In this document: piece by piece, positions 29,456 through 39,900 of the stretch
Layout: each line of letters starts with the position of its first letter
Position numbering within the stretch: the stretch's first letter is position 1
Source of the DNA: Candidatus Igneacidithiobacillus taupoensis
GTDB taxonomy: Bacteria > Pseudomonadota > Gammaproteobacteria > Acidithiobacillales > Acidithiobacillaceae
NCBI GenBank assembly: GCA_021375695.1
Contig: JAEPKX010000007.1
Location: 1 to 60,160, forward strand
Direction of reading: 5' to 3'
Length of the DNA stretch: 60,160 nt
The notes under the pieces: model-generated
What the model saw: the letters and a program-made list of their open reading frames with translations, nothing else
Databases searched by the model: none
Told to the model about the DNA's origin: nothing
Program-made: the position numbers and the translations under genes

Positions 29456-30243
29456 AATTTACCCCAGTAAGACAAGAGCAGAAAAAAGACCGGGACAGCC
29501 GCCGTCAAGGCATCGATCCGATCCAGAATACCACCATGACCGGGCAATAGCTGACCACTATCCTTCCGCCCTACCGATCGTTTCAAAAAACTTTCCCACA
29601 GATCACCCAAAACCCCAGCCAACGCCGTCAGCAACCCCACCCCTGCACCAAGTAGCAGATTCTCCGGTCGCCAGGCCCAAAACCAAGCAGCTCCCAGTGT
29701 GCCGCCGAAGAGCCCGGCGAGCAAGCCACCCCAGAAACCTGCCCAGGTTTTTCCCGGACTCAGGGATGGCGCCAGACGCATTCTGCCAAAGGCTTTTCCA
29801 AAGAAAAGGGCCGCGCTATCGCTTGCCGCGATGAGCAAAATCAACCAAAGCAGGAATGCTGGCTGCAGTATCTGCAATCGGCTTGCCAACCAGAAAGCGG
29901 GCAGAAGGGTCGGCCATAGTAACCAAGGGAGCCAGGAGAACAAACGCCGTCGATCTCGCAGCCATAGTCCGAGACCCAAAGCAAGCCAAAATGCCGATGA
30001 CAGCCAGGCAACAAGTACAAAAATGTAGCCTGGAAAGTGCAGCCATTGGGGCACCAGCAAGAGCAGACAAGCGACCAGAATAACGAAGGCTGGTCGACGC
30101 CCTTGCACGAGCTTCCACCACTCCCCCACAGCCAACGCCAAGATCAACGTCAATACCAGCGACAGAAGCCAGGGCCTGGCATACAGGATCAGCGGAATCA
30201 TCACCGCCAACAACAAGGCGGCGGTAATTAGCCGACGTCGCAA
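29452..30243 (-). CDS. cdsA: Phosphatidate cytidylyltransferase
   Basis: Makes CDP-diacylglycerol from phosphatidic acid and CTP for all phospholipids; integral inner-membrane protein. 263 residues, mostly hydrophobic, with about eight membrane segments. The C-terminal signature is present as [26 protein letters not shown], preceded by [12 protein letters not shown]. It starts at a TTG at 30243 with AGGA 6 bases upstream, inside the last 16 bases of uppS. Confidence 0.93.
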   Translation of the reverse strand: MRRRLITAALLLAVMIPLILYARPWLLSLVLTLILALAVGEWWKLVQGRRPAFVILVACLLLLVPQWLHFPGYIFVLVAWLSSAFWLALGLGLWLRDRRRLFSWLPWLLWPTLLPAFWLASRLQILQPAFLLWLILLIAASDSAALFFGKAFGRMRLAPSLSPGKTWAGFWGGLLAGLFGGTLGAAWFWAWRPENLLLGAGVGLLTALAGVLGDLWESFLKRSVGRKDSGQLLPGHGGILDRIDALTAAVPVFFLLLSYWGKL

Positions 30244-30992
30244 GCAGGGTCCTGGACTTGGTCTCCCGTACGGCCAAAGCGTCGCTGTCTTTGGGCAAAG
30301 GAATGTATCGCACGCCCCAGCTCCACCCCATCAAAATCTGGCCACAAGGTATCGGTAAAATAAAACTCGGTATAGGCAAGTTGCCAGATCAGGAAGTTAC
30401 TAATTCGCTCTTCGCCACCGGTGCGAATCAACAGGTCAGGTTCGGGAATATCTGCCAAGGCCAGATGTCTGGCAATATCTTCTTCATTGAGCATAGCAGG
30501 GTCCTTTCCCTGCTCTTGACATAACTGGACTGCTTTGCGCGCCGCCTGGGTAATATCCCATTTTCCCCCATAATTCACCGCCAGAGAAAGCGTTAAACGA
30601 TGATTTTCAGCGGTGAGGGTTTCGGCATCGCCAATCAGTTTTTGCAGATCCGGGGCGAGCGCTGCACGATCGCCAATGATTCGCAGCCGCACACCATTGC
30701 TATGCAGCTTCTTTGCCTCCCGCCGGAGCATAAGTCGAAAAAGATTCATGAGCAGGCGCACTTCCAGGGCGGGGCGACGCCAGTTTTCTGTACTAAAAGC
30801 AAATAAGGTGAGATGAGGGATGTCTAGTTCGACGCAACGTTGGACCATCTCCCGGACCACCTCGGCACCGCGGCGATGGCCAGCAACACGGGGGAGATGT
30901 TGCCGATAAGCCCAGCGTCCATTGCCATCCATGATAATGGCTATATGCCGAGGAATTTTGCCGGTGTTTTCATCCGGCTGAAGCTGACTCAA
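30228..30992 (-). CDS. uppS: Isoprenyl transferase (di-trans,poly-cis-undecaprenyl-diphosphate synthase)
   Basis: Builds the C55 lipid carrier for peptidoglycan and O-antigen. 254 residues. The motif HIAIIMDGNGRWAYRQ contains the essential aspartate; the second signature RTGGEERISNFLIWQLAYTE is present. The start is a TTG at 30992: the conserved motif begins only 17 residues later, no ATG lies between, and GGAGG sits 7 bases upstream. It starts 2 bases after the frr stop. Confidence 0.95.
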   Translation of the reverse strand: MSQLQPDENTGKIPRHIAIIMDGNGRWAYRQHLPRVAGHRRGAEVVREMVQRCVELDIPHLTLFAFSTENWRRPALEVRLLMNLFRLMLRREAKKLHSNGVRLRIIGDRAALAPDLQKLIGDAETLTAENHRLTLSLAVNYGGKWDITQAARKAVQLCQEQGKDPAMLNEEDIARHLALADIPEPDLLIRTGGEERISNFLIWQLAYTEFYFTDTLWPDFDGVELGRAIHSFAQRQRRFGRTGDQVQDPACDVG

Positions 30993-30994
30993 AC

Positions 30995-33157
<2,163 letters not shown>

Positions 33158-33183
33158 TGCTACTCCTGATTGGTCTGCATCCA

Positions 33184-33939
33184 TTAATTGGCATCGATTT
33201 CAATGACGTCCTCATCGACTTCGACAAACTCATCGAGGAGCGCTGCTTCTCCTCCCTGACGACCCGCCAGAATCGCATCGGCAGCCAGACTTGCATAGAG
33301 CCGGATGGCCCGACTCGCATCATCATTGCCCGGAATGGGGTAATCAATGGGCTCCGGACTACAGTTACTGTCCACTACGCCAATGACCGGAATCCCCAGT
33401 TTCCTGGCTTCTGCCACCGCAATATTTTCATGACCCACATCAATAACAAAAATTGCGTCGGGAATTGCGGTCATTTCCTTGATGCCACCCAAACTGCGCT
33501 CAAGCTTTTCCAGCTCCCGGATCCGGACCAAGGCCTCTTTTTTGGTTAATTTATCGATGGTTCCGTCATTGCGCATCTGCTCGAGCTCTTCCATGCGGCG
33601 CAATGATTGACGAATGGTCTTGAAATTGGTCAGGGTGCCGCCCAGCCAACGTTGGTTCACGTAAAAAGCACCACAGCGCTTTGCTTCCTCCGCGATAATA
33701 TCTCTGGCTTGCCGCTTGGTACCCACAAAGAGCACCCGACCGTGCTTGCGCGAAAGTTGCTCCAGGAAAGACAGGGCCGATCGCAGCATGGGAAGGGTAT
33801 ATTCCAGATTGATGATATGGATCCGATTGCGTTCACCAAAGAGATAGGGTGCCATCTTGGGATGCCAATAGCGGGTTTGATGTCCGAAATGGACACCAGC
33901 CTCCAGGAGGGCACGCATGCTTACGTTTGGACTGGTCAC
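33184..33939 (-). CDS. rpsB: 30S ribosomal protein S2
   Basis: 251 residues from the GTG at 33939 ([20 protein letters not shown]). The S2 signatures [39 protein letters not shown] and [19 protein letters not shown] are present, with an acidic tail [14 protein letters not shown]. The GTG has AAGGAG six bases upstream; the next ATG lies inside the conserved N-terminus. A sigma-70 promoter and an about 110-base folded leader precede it. Confidence 0.96.
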   Translation of the reverse strand: MTSPNVSMRALLEAGVHFGHQTRYWHPKMAPYLFGERNRIHIINLEYTLPMLRSALSFLEQLSRKHGRVLFVGTKRQARDIIAEEAKRCGAFYVNQRWLGGTLTNFKTIRQSLRRMEELEQMRNDGTIDKLTKKEALVRIRELEKLERSLGGIKEMTAIPDAIFVIDVGHENIAVAEARKLGIPVIGVVDSNCSPEPIDYPIPGNDDASRAIRLYASLAADAILAGRQGGEAALLDEFVEVDEDVIEIDAN

Positions 33940-33980
33940 GAGAAACTCCTTGCGATTTTCAGGGTTGGTTGCCGCCATCG

Positions 33981-34020
33981 AGCCCCAGCACCATCCCGTA
34001 GGACACCCGGTGCAAGGACT
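33981..34020 (-). promoter_or_regulatory. Structured 5' leader of rpsB, possible S2 autoregulatory element
   Basis: On the minus strand three nested helices can form: AGTCC with GGGCT, GCACC with GGTGC, and TCC with GGA around a TACG loop, separated by small internal loops. The element ends about 40 bases before the rpsB GTG, between promoter and start. In E. coli S2 represses rpsB-tsf through its leader; that this hairpin serves the same purpose is inference. Confidence 0.4.
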
Positions 34021-34058
34021 GCATCGATGTGTGAATTTGACCCATTGGTCTGCGGCGC

Positions 34059-34087
34059 TTTATAGCAGAAAAGGCAGTGCCGGGCAA
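34059..34087 (-). promoter_or_regulatory. Sigma-70 promoter of the rpsB-tsf operon
   Basis: Minus strand: TTGCCC (34082-34087), a 17-base spacer, TATAAA (34059-34064), then the GC-rich discriminator GCGCCGC typical of stringently controlled promoters. The -35 begins only 5 bases beyond the dedA-family stop codon. Confidence 0.65.
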
Positions 34088-34092
34088 TCGGC

Positions 34093-34698
34093 CTACTTCG
34101 ATCGCCGATGCTTCCAGAATACATAAATGCCAAGCAAGATCACCAATCCTAGGAAAGCCATTTGCACATAGCGCAATTCCCGCAGGATCAAGGGCAAGGA
34201 AGCTCCCAGCAGATAGCCGACACTGGCGATGACTATGGCCCAGAGCAGCGCTGCCAATGGGTTCATCCACAGATATCGGCGGGGATGATAGCGGTGGATC
34301 CCCAGGAGGATGGGGGTGATGGTGCGCGTACCATAGATAAAACGAAAAAGGAGGGTAATACTATCCCCAAAACGGCGGATCAGTCCCTCCGCTCGTTGCA
34401 CGTGTCGGCGCAAAAAACCTGGCAACCAACGCAGGAGTCGTTCCTGGTAGTGATACCCCAATTGATAGAGAATCTGGTCATTGAGCGTGCTGCCAGCCCA
34501 GGCAGAAACAATGACCCAGGGTAAGGACAAGATACCAGCCTGGGCCAAGGCTCCGGCAATTACCACCACCGCTTCGCCCTCGAAAAGGGTTCCCAAAAAC
34601 AGGATGCTATACCCATAGCGGCGAAGAAACTCCGTAACTTCTGCCAACGTTACCGGAGTCATACCCAGCTGGCCCAACAGCCAATTCAAGAGTTCCAT
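34093..34698 (-). CDS. DedA-family (VTT domain) inner-membrane protein
   Basis: 201 residues with about five hydrophobic segments. The family region includes FLRRYGYSILFLGTLFEGEA, VIVSAWAGSTLNDQILYQLG, and the arginine/glycine motif FGDSITLLFRFIYGTRTITP, which matches the conserved DedA F-x-R-x-x-P-x-x-R-like stretch. DedA proteins are linked to undecaprenyl phosphate and phospholipid recycling and to membrane potential; no substrate can be assigned. It starts 15 bases after the ppx/gppA stop and precedes the rpsB promoter. Confidence 0.8.
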   Translation of the reverse strand: MELLNWLLGQLGMTPVTLAEVTEFLRRYGYSILFLGTLFEGEAVVVIAGALAQAGILSLPWVIVSAWAGSTLNDQILYQLGYHYQERLLRWLPGFLRRHVQRAEGLIRRFGDSITLLFRFIYGTRTITPILLGIHRYHPRRYLWMNPLAALLWAIVIASVGYLLGASLPLILRELRYVQMAFLGLVILLGIYVFWKHRRSK

Positions 34699-34713
34699 GG
34701 GTTAGGCTATGGG

Positions 34714-36234
34714 CTAGAACAGCAGTTGAAAAACGGGAGAAAGAAAATCTCGCTCCTGTTCCAGCTCGCCCAAAAGTAGCGGCGCCTGCCTGCCCCAGTC
34801 CCCGGCAAAACGCAACTGCACGCTTTGCCCCTGGGCCATGACCGTGGGAGCTACGGTTAGTGCAGTGGCACCCCGTTGAAAAAGAAGGGCCAAACGGAGG
34901 ATCACCGCCAAGCGCTGCAGCCGGGGAAGATCCTCCGCGGAGATGCCTAGTGCCTGGATCTGACTTCCCGTCAAAAACTTTTTTCGCTGGAGCCGCAAGA
35001 GTACCGCTATAAATAATTGTTCCCGTTGCGAGAAGCCAGCCAGATCGGCATTGCGCCAGATGTATTCCCCGTGTTTGTGGAAGCCAGAGTGGGCAATATC
35101 AAGACCAATGTCATGGGTACGCACTGCCCAACGAAGCGGTTGCAGATCACTTTCCTGTAATTCCCAATCGCTTTCCAACTGCCGAAAAATTCGCTGTGCC
35201 CATTTCCAGATTTCCTCGTTGCGTTCCTGTTGGCAGTGAAAGCGTTCCTGCAAGCCTTGTACACTTTGCTCACGGGTATCTTCGTGATGGATTCGACCCA
35301 GCAGGTCGTAAATGACCCCTTCCCGCAAAGCGCCATCGGAAAAGCGCATCTCCTCCAGGCCAAATGCAGCAAAGATGGCAGCCAGAATGGCAAGACCGCC
35401 TGGAAAAACAGGAATCCGATCTGCCTTGAGCCCCCGGATTTTCTGCAAAGAACGAAAATGACCAAGTGCCAGGACCTCCTCCTGTAACCACCGCAAGCCA
35501 GCAGCCGTGATCCGTGTACCGCGGCCGTTTTCTTGCAAAATCCTGGCAATGGCTTTGATGGTACCAGAAGAGCCTACTGCCTGGTCCCAGCCGAATCGAT
35601 GGTAATCACCCAGGGAGGGTTCCAGCGCCAAACGCACCCGTTGCTGCAAGGCTGCAAAGGCCGGCGCGAGAATTTTCCCATCGGGAAAATATTCGCGGGT
35701 GGATGCAACACAACCAAAGTGTAAACTTTCGCGAATCCCAGGGACGAAACCTCTGCCAGCAATGATTTCGGTACTACCGCCACCAATATCCACCACCAGG
35801 CGCCGTTCCTCGGGGGCCAATGCCAGGCTATGGGCTACTCCCAGATAGATAAGTCGCGCCTCTTCCCGCCCCGAGATGATCTCCACGGGTACGCCCAAGG
35901 CCGCTTCGATGCGGGCGAGAAAACCCTCGGCATGCTGTAATAGCCGAAAGCTATTGGTACCCACCACCCGGACTCGCGGTGGCGGAACGACGCGTAATCG
36001 TTGGCCAAAGCGTTGCAGGCATTGAATGGCTCGTTCTTCGACCTGCCCGTCCAACCGTCCATCGGGCCCAATGCCTTCGGCCAGTCGAACTCCTTCGCGC
36101 AAGCGATCCAGGAGCCGAAGTTCCGCTCCCAGCTCCTCGGCAATGACCATATGGAAAGAGTTGGACCCTAGATCGACGGCCGCCAGGAGAGAAGGATTTG
36201 CTGCGTGGACCTCCGCTGTGGGGACAGGGTACAT
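34714..36234 (-). CDS. ppx: Ppx/GppA-family exopolyphosphatase / pppGpp phosphohydrolase
   Basis: 506 residues. The N-terminal actin-like ASKHA halves show AAVDLGSNSFHMVIAEELG, VVGTNSFRLL, LVVDIGGGSTEIIAG and AVGSSGTIKAIARIL. The C-terminal HD-like half has HDIGLDIAHSGFHKHGEYI, as in E. coli Ppx. The family covers polyphosphate degradation and pppGpp hydrolysis, which sequence alone separates poorly. Its place 6 bases behind phoU favours a phosphate-storage role. A polyphosphate kinase gene is not in the window. Confidence 0.85.
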   Translation of the reverse strand: MYPVPTAEVHAANPSLLAAVDLGSNSFHMVIAEELGAELRLLDRLREGVRLAEGIGPDGRLDGQVEERAIQCLQRFGQRLRVVPPPRVRVVGTNSFRLLQHAEGFLARIEAALGVPVEIISGREEARLIYLGVAHSLALAPEERRLVVDIGGGSTEIIAGRGFVPGIRESLHFGCVASTREYFPDGKILAPAFAALQQRVRLALEPSLGDYHRFGWDQAVGSSGTIKAIARILQENGRGTRITAAGLRWLQEEVLALGHFRSLQKIRGLKADRIPVFPGGLAILAAIFAAFGLEEMRFSDGALREGVIYDLLGRIHHEDTREQSVQGLQERFHCQQERNEEIWKWAQRIFRQLESDWELQESDLQPLRWAVRTHDIGLDIAHSGFHKHGEYIWRNADLAGFSQREQLFIAVLLRLQRKKFLTGSQIQALGISAEDLPRLQRLAVILRLALLFQRGATALTVAPTVMAQGQSVQLRFAGDWGRQAPLLLGELEQERDFLSPVFQLLF

Positions 36235-36240
36235 GAGGGG

Positions 36241-36951
36241 TTAATCCTGCTGCTTGCCGTATTCCTCCAAAGGACTATGACGGACATTGATCCCCTTGAC
36301 AAGATACACCACGTATTCACAGAGGTTGCGGGCATGGTCACCAACCCGCTCGATGGCCTTGGCAATGAAGAGCGCGTCAATGGCGGGGGTAATGGTCCGT
36401 GGATCTTCCATCATGTAGGTAACCAGGCGCCGCAAGGCAGCGCGATACTCCTGGTTCAGCTCCTCATCTCCTTTGGCGATCTCTATGGCTTTTTCCGCAT
36501 CACCATTGGCGAGGGTATCCATGGCTTGGTGAAACATGCCCAAGGCATAGTCCCCCATGGTTTTGATATCTCGCAAAAAGCGTTGATTGATGCTGGTAGT
36601 GCTGTGTTGCATGGAAATGGCCATATTGGCAATCTTGACTGCCTTGTCGCCAATCCGTTCCAGATCGGCAATGGACTTGATCAGGGTCATGACCAGACGC
36701 AGATCGCCCGCTGCTGGCTGACGCCGAACCAGGATGCTGATGCACTCCTCCTCGATGCGCAGCTCATATTGATCGACAACACTATCCCGGCCGATGACTT
36801 CGTTGGCCAGTTCTTCATCCCCTTTCTGGACCGCCAGGAGGGCATTGCGCATCTGATCTTCGACGGTACCGGCCATGCGGTGGACCAGTTCATGGACCGC
36901 CTGTAATTCATTGTCAAAACGCTGGGAAACATGGGGGTCTGGATTCATCAT
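36241..36951 (-). CDS. phoU: Phosphate signalling protein PhoU
   Basis: Links the Pst transporter to PhoR so that PhoB is silent when phosphate is plentiful. About 236 residues of two three-helix repeats; the metal-binding motifs read ELANEVIGRDSVVDQYELRI and AIERVGDHARNLCEYVVYL, with LERIGDKAVKIANM in the first half. The start is the ATG at 36951 (MMNPDPHVSQRF), 7 bases after GGAG; the longer frame begins with a TTG overlapping pstB. Lies 11 bases after the pstB stop. Confidence 0.94.
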   Translation of the reverse strand: MMNPDPHVSQRFDNELQAVHELVHRMAGTVEDQMRNALLAVQKGDEELANEVIGRDSVVDQYELRIEEECISILVRRQPAAGDLRLVMTLIKSIADLERIGDKAVKIANMAISMQHSTTSINQRFLRDIKTMGDYALGMFHQAMDTLANGDAEKAIEIAKGDEELNQEYRAALRRLVTYMMEDPRTITPAIDALFIAKAIERVGDHARNLCEYVVYLVKGINVRHSPLEEYGKQQD

Positions 36952-36962
36952 CGGGTCACTCC

Positions 36963-37730
36963 TCAACCATACCGGCCAGTGATGTAGTCCTCAGTCTGCT
37001 TTTGCCGAGGATTGGTAAAGAGCTGCTGGGTGGGGCCATACTCCACCATTTCGCCGAGATACATAAAGGCCGTGTAATCGGAAACCCGGGCAGCCTGCTG
37101 CATGTTGTGGGTAACAATGAGAACAGTGAATTGCTCCCGCAGTTCCGCAACCAACTCCTCAATTTTGAGGGTGGCAATGGGATCCAATGCCGAGGTAGGC
37201 TCGTCCATGAGCAGCACTTCGGGCCGTACCGCTACGGCTCTGGCAATACAAAGTCGCTGTTGCTGGCCGCCTGAAAGGCTCAAGCCGCTTTTTTTCAGAT
37301 TGTCCTTGACCTCATCCCAGAGGGCGGCCTGGCGCAGGGCCTGCTCTACCCGCTCATCCATCTCGACTTTGCGGAGTTTTTCGTAGAGTTTGATACCGAA
37401 AGAGATATTGTCATAGATGGACATGGGAAAGGGCGTGGGCTTTTGAAAGATCATCCCCACTCTTGCCCGCAACAGGTTCACATTGTAGGAGGGAGCAAGA
37501 ATGTCCTCGCCATCCAGGAGCACCCGACCCGTCGCTCTTTGCCCCGGATAGAGGGAATACATCCGGTTGAAGACCCGTAAGAGAGTGGACTTGCCACAGC
37601 CCGAAGGACCAATAAAGGCGGTCACCTGATTACTGAGCATCTCCAGGTTGATGGCTCGCAGAGCCTTGTTTTGACCATAATAGAAATCAAGATTCTGGAC
37701 GGAGATCTTGATTTTTTTGCCTTCGACCAT
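36963..37730 (-). CDS. pstB: Phosphate ABC transporter ATP-binding protein
   Basis: The ATPase of the high-affinity phosphate importer PstSCAB. 255 residues. Walker A is [17 protein letters not shown], the signature [14 protein letters not shown], Walker [14 protein letters not shown], and the H-loop [29 protein letters not shown] and the C-terminal [10 protein letters not shown] are PstB hallmarks. pstS, pstC and pstA are absent from the neighbourhood, so pstB-phoU forms its own unit. A Pho box and TATACT -10 lie just upstream. Confidence 0.95.
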   Translation of the reverse strand: MVEGKKIKISVQNLDFYYGQNKALRAINLEMLSNQVTAFIGPSGCGKSTLLRVFNRMYSLYPGQRATGRVLLDGEDILAPSYNVNLLRARVGMIFQKPTPFPMSIYDNISFGIKLYEKLRKVEMDERVEQALRQAALWDEVKDNLKKSGLSLSGGQQQRLCIARAVAVRPEVLLMDEPTSALDPIATLKIEELVAELREQFTVLIVTHNMQQAARVSDYTAFMYLGEMVEYGPTQQLFTNPRQKQTEDYITGRYG

Positions 37731-37760
37731 AAAGACACTCCCGATGAATTCATTATGGGC

Positions 37761-37794
37761 AGTATACCTGTTTTTTATGACACTTTGATGACAA
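37761..37794 (-). promoter_or_regulatory. Pho box and promoter for pstB-phoU
   Basis: Minus strand: TTGTCATCAAA followed directly by GTGTCATAAAA (37773-37794) is a two-repeat, 11-base-period PhoB box close to the consensus CTGTCATAwAw-CTGTCAT. After 6 bases comes TATACT (37761-37766), in the usual place for the -10 of a PhoB-activated promoter with no -35. The predicted start site is about 25 bases before the pstB ATG. The box covers the last seven codons and the stop of phoR. Confidence 0.75.
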
Positions 37795-39130
37795 CATCCT
37801 GGGGATCGGCACGCGCAGAACTTCCCCGGAACCCCATGGAACCGGGGAAAAAGACCGAAAACTCCGATCCCTTGCCCACTTCGCTATGAATGCGGAGGGT
37901 ACCCCCATAGCGCTCGGCCGCATGTCGGACAATGGATAGCCCCAATCCCGTGCCCCCAACCCGCCGGGAGCGGCCTTGATCGACTCGATAAAATCGCTCG
38001 GTAACACGTTGTAGATGCTCTGGGGGAATCCCATCCCCCGAGTCAAGAACCCGCAAAACCAGGAAATCACCCTCCCGTGCCCAGCTGATCTGGATTTCGC
38101 GATGGGGAGGGGTATATTTCACGGCATTTTCAAAAAGATTCTGGATGATGCTCTGGATATCTAGGGGTTCGGCACGCACGCCAAGGCCCTCGTCCAGATC
38201 CAGATGCAGGCGCAGGCCCTTGGCTTGGATCTCGTCAGCCAAGCTTTCGCGTACCCGTTCGATCATGGGCGCCGGGAAAAGTGGCTCACAGCGGTTGGGA
38301 TCGGGTCCGGAAGCCTCCATCCGTGCCAGGGACAGCAGATCTTCCAGCAAGGATTGCATTCTCAGGCTTTCACTTTCCATCCGTTGCAACTGAGGTCCTA
38401 TTTCTGGATCTTTTGCCAGCGGGTTGTCCAAAAGATTTTCCAGGAACCCGCGGACAACGGTCAGGGGGCTACGCAATTCATGGGATACATTGGCCACAAA
38501 ATCCCGACGGATCTGCTCCAACTGGCGGATGCGCGTGACATCCCGAATCAAGACCAAGGCCCCCGCTTCCCCCAGGGGATAGCGCAGCGCCTCGAAGGCG
38601 GCATCGGAACGTTGCTCAGGCAGTACTAGATCCAAACTGACCGCCCCCCTACCCATGAGAAATTCCTGCATCTGGGGTAAACGCATCCACAAGGTCAGGG
38701 GTTTACCCAGATCTTCCGGCCATTGGAGGTGGAGCAATCGAACTGCGGCGGGGTTGACCCAGAGCAGGCGACCCTCATCGTCCATTAGCAACACCGCGTC
38801 GGGCAAGGCCTGCAAGGCGTCGCGCAATTGCACGATCTGGTCGGTAAGAATCTGCTGCTGTCGCTCCTGGCTACGCCGGTAGTGGTAGCCCTCGGCAAAG
38901 GTCTCCTCCCAAATCCCACTGCTGACCGGCGGAATCCGCGTCTTTTTATCCTGAAACCAGACCCGAAAGCGCAAGGCTTCCTGTCGATGCCAGCCAATCC
39001 ACAGGGCGTAAAAGCAAAGCGCCACCCAAAACATCGGTTCAATGGCAACGAAACGGGCCCCCAGCAAGATCCATAGCAAAAGCAGGAAGACGGGCAAGAT
39101 GGCTGGCACCCAGGCCCGCAGAAAGTTCAT
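37775..39130 (-). CDS. phoR: Phosphate regulon sensor histidine kinase PhoR
   Basis: 451 residues from the ATG at 39130, which overlaps the phoB stop as ATGA. Two membrane helices at about 8 to 45 ([20 protein letters not shown]) with almost no periplasmic loop, as in E. coli PhoR. A PAS domain follows at about 95 to 200 ([20 protein letters not shown]), then HisKA with the phosphorylated histidine in [18 protein letters not shown], and HATPase_c with [26 protein letters not shown] and [19 protein letters not shown]. Its final codons double as a Pho box for pstB. Confidence 0.93.
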   Translation of the reverse strand: MNFLRAWVPAILPVFLLLLWILLGARFVAIEPMFWVALCFYALWIGWHRQEALRFRVWFQDKKTRIPPVSSGIWEETFAEGYHYRRSQERQQQILTDQIVQLRDALQALPDAVLLMDDEGRLLWVNPAAVRLLHLQWPEDLGKPLTLWMRLPQMQEFLMGRGAVSLDLVLPEQRSDAAFEALRYPLGEAGALVLIRDVTRIRQLEQIRRDFVANVSHELRSPLTVVRGFLENLLDNPLAKDPEIGPQLQRMESESLRMQSLLEDLLSLARMEASGPDPNRCEPLFPAPMIERVRESLADEIQAKGLRLHLDLDEGLGVRAEPLDIQSIIQNLFENAVKYTPPHREIQISWAREGDFLVLRVLDSGDGIPPEHLQRVTERFYRVDQGRSRRVGGTGLGLSIVRHAAERYGGTLRIHSEVGKGSEFSVFFPGSMGFRGSSARADPQDVVIKVS

Positions 39131-39870
39131 GGGAGATCGCTTGGGACTGCAACGGGCGGGGGGACGGGATTGCATCGATAGCCCTCGCCCCGCACCGTCT
39201 CGATGATGTGGGCATATTGGACTTTCTCGAGGCAACGTCGCAAACGGCGGATATGGACATCCACGGTGCGTTCTTCGACATAACTTTGTCGACCCCAGAT
39301 CAGATCAAGGAGTGCCTCACGGGAATAGACCCGGTCAGGATTACTTGCAAACAGGCGCAACAAGCGAAATTCCGTGGGTCCCATGGCTACCGGGTCACCT
39401 TGCAGGGTAACTCGATGGGCCTTGGTATCAATATGTAATTCACCGATCTGCAAACGATTGGGGGTGAGGCCTCCCTGGCTTCGGCGCAGCAATGCCTGCA
39501 CGCGAGCCACCAATTCCCGCGGCGAAAATGGTTTGACCAGATAGTCGTCCGCACCCGACTCCAAACCATGGACACGGTCCCCTTCTTCCCCACGGGCCGT
39601 CAGCAGGATGATGGGCAAGGCTTGTATATTGTCCCGCCGCCGCAGGCTTCGGCACCAGGTTAACCCACTCTCTCCAGGCAACATCCAATCGAGAACCAGC
39701 AAATGCGGGATGGAGATTTCTAGCATTTCTTCGGCCTGTTCGACACTGGCCGCCATTTCAACTACAAATCCTTGTTTTTCCAGGGTAAAACGCAGGAGTT
39801 CCTGAATGCCCTCCTCATCTTCGACAACGAGGATCCGAAAGCTTTGCTGTCTGCTGTCCAGTTCATTCAT
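39127..39870 (-). CDS. phoB: Phosphate regulon response regulator PhoB
   Basis: About 247 residues from the ATG at 39870 (MNELDSRQQSFRILVVEDEE). The receiver domain has the acidic pair VVEDEE, the phosphorylation aspartate in LLVLDWMLPGESG, LLTARGEEGD and the lysine in YLVKPFSPREL. The OmpR-type winged helix has MGPTEFRLLRLFASNPDRVY and YVEERTVDVHIRRLRRCL, as in PhoB. AGGGGG lies 8 bases upstream. It follows mnmA by 25 bases; paired GTTAAC repeats fill that gap. Confidence 0.93.
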   Translation of the reverse strand: MNELDSRQQSFRILVVEDEEGIQELLRFTLEKQGFVVEMAASVEQAEEMLEISIPHLLVLDWMLPGESGLTWCRSLRRRDNIQALPIILLTARGEEGDRVHGLESGADDYLVKPFSPRELVARVQALLRRSQGGLTPNRLQIGELHIDTKAHRVTLQGDPVAMGPTEFRLLRLFASNPDRVYSREALLDLIWGRQSYVEERTVDVHIRRLRRCLEKVQYAHIIETVRGEGYRCNPVPPPVAVPSDLP

Positions 39871-39883
39871 GCACAAGCCCCCT

Positions 39884-39900
39884 GTTAACTTATTGTTAAC
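39884..39900 (-). repeat. GTTAAC-N5-GTTAAC repeat upstream of phoB
   Basis: GTTAAC occurs twice with an 11-base period (39884-39889 and 39895-39900), separated by five AT-rich bases. Each copy is palindromic, so the element is both direct and inverted. It spans the mnmA stop codon and ends 13 bases before the phoB ATG. The period equals that of PhoB and of Bacillus PhoP (TTAACA) half-sites. Function not proven. Confidence 0.5.
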
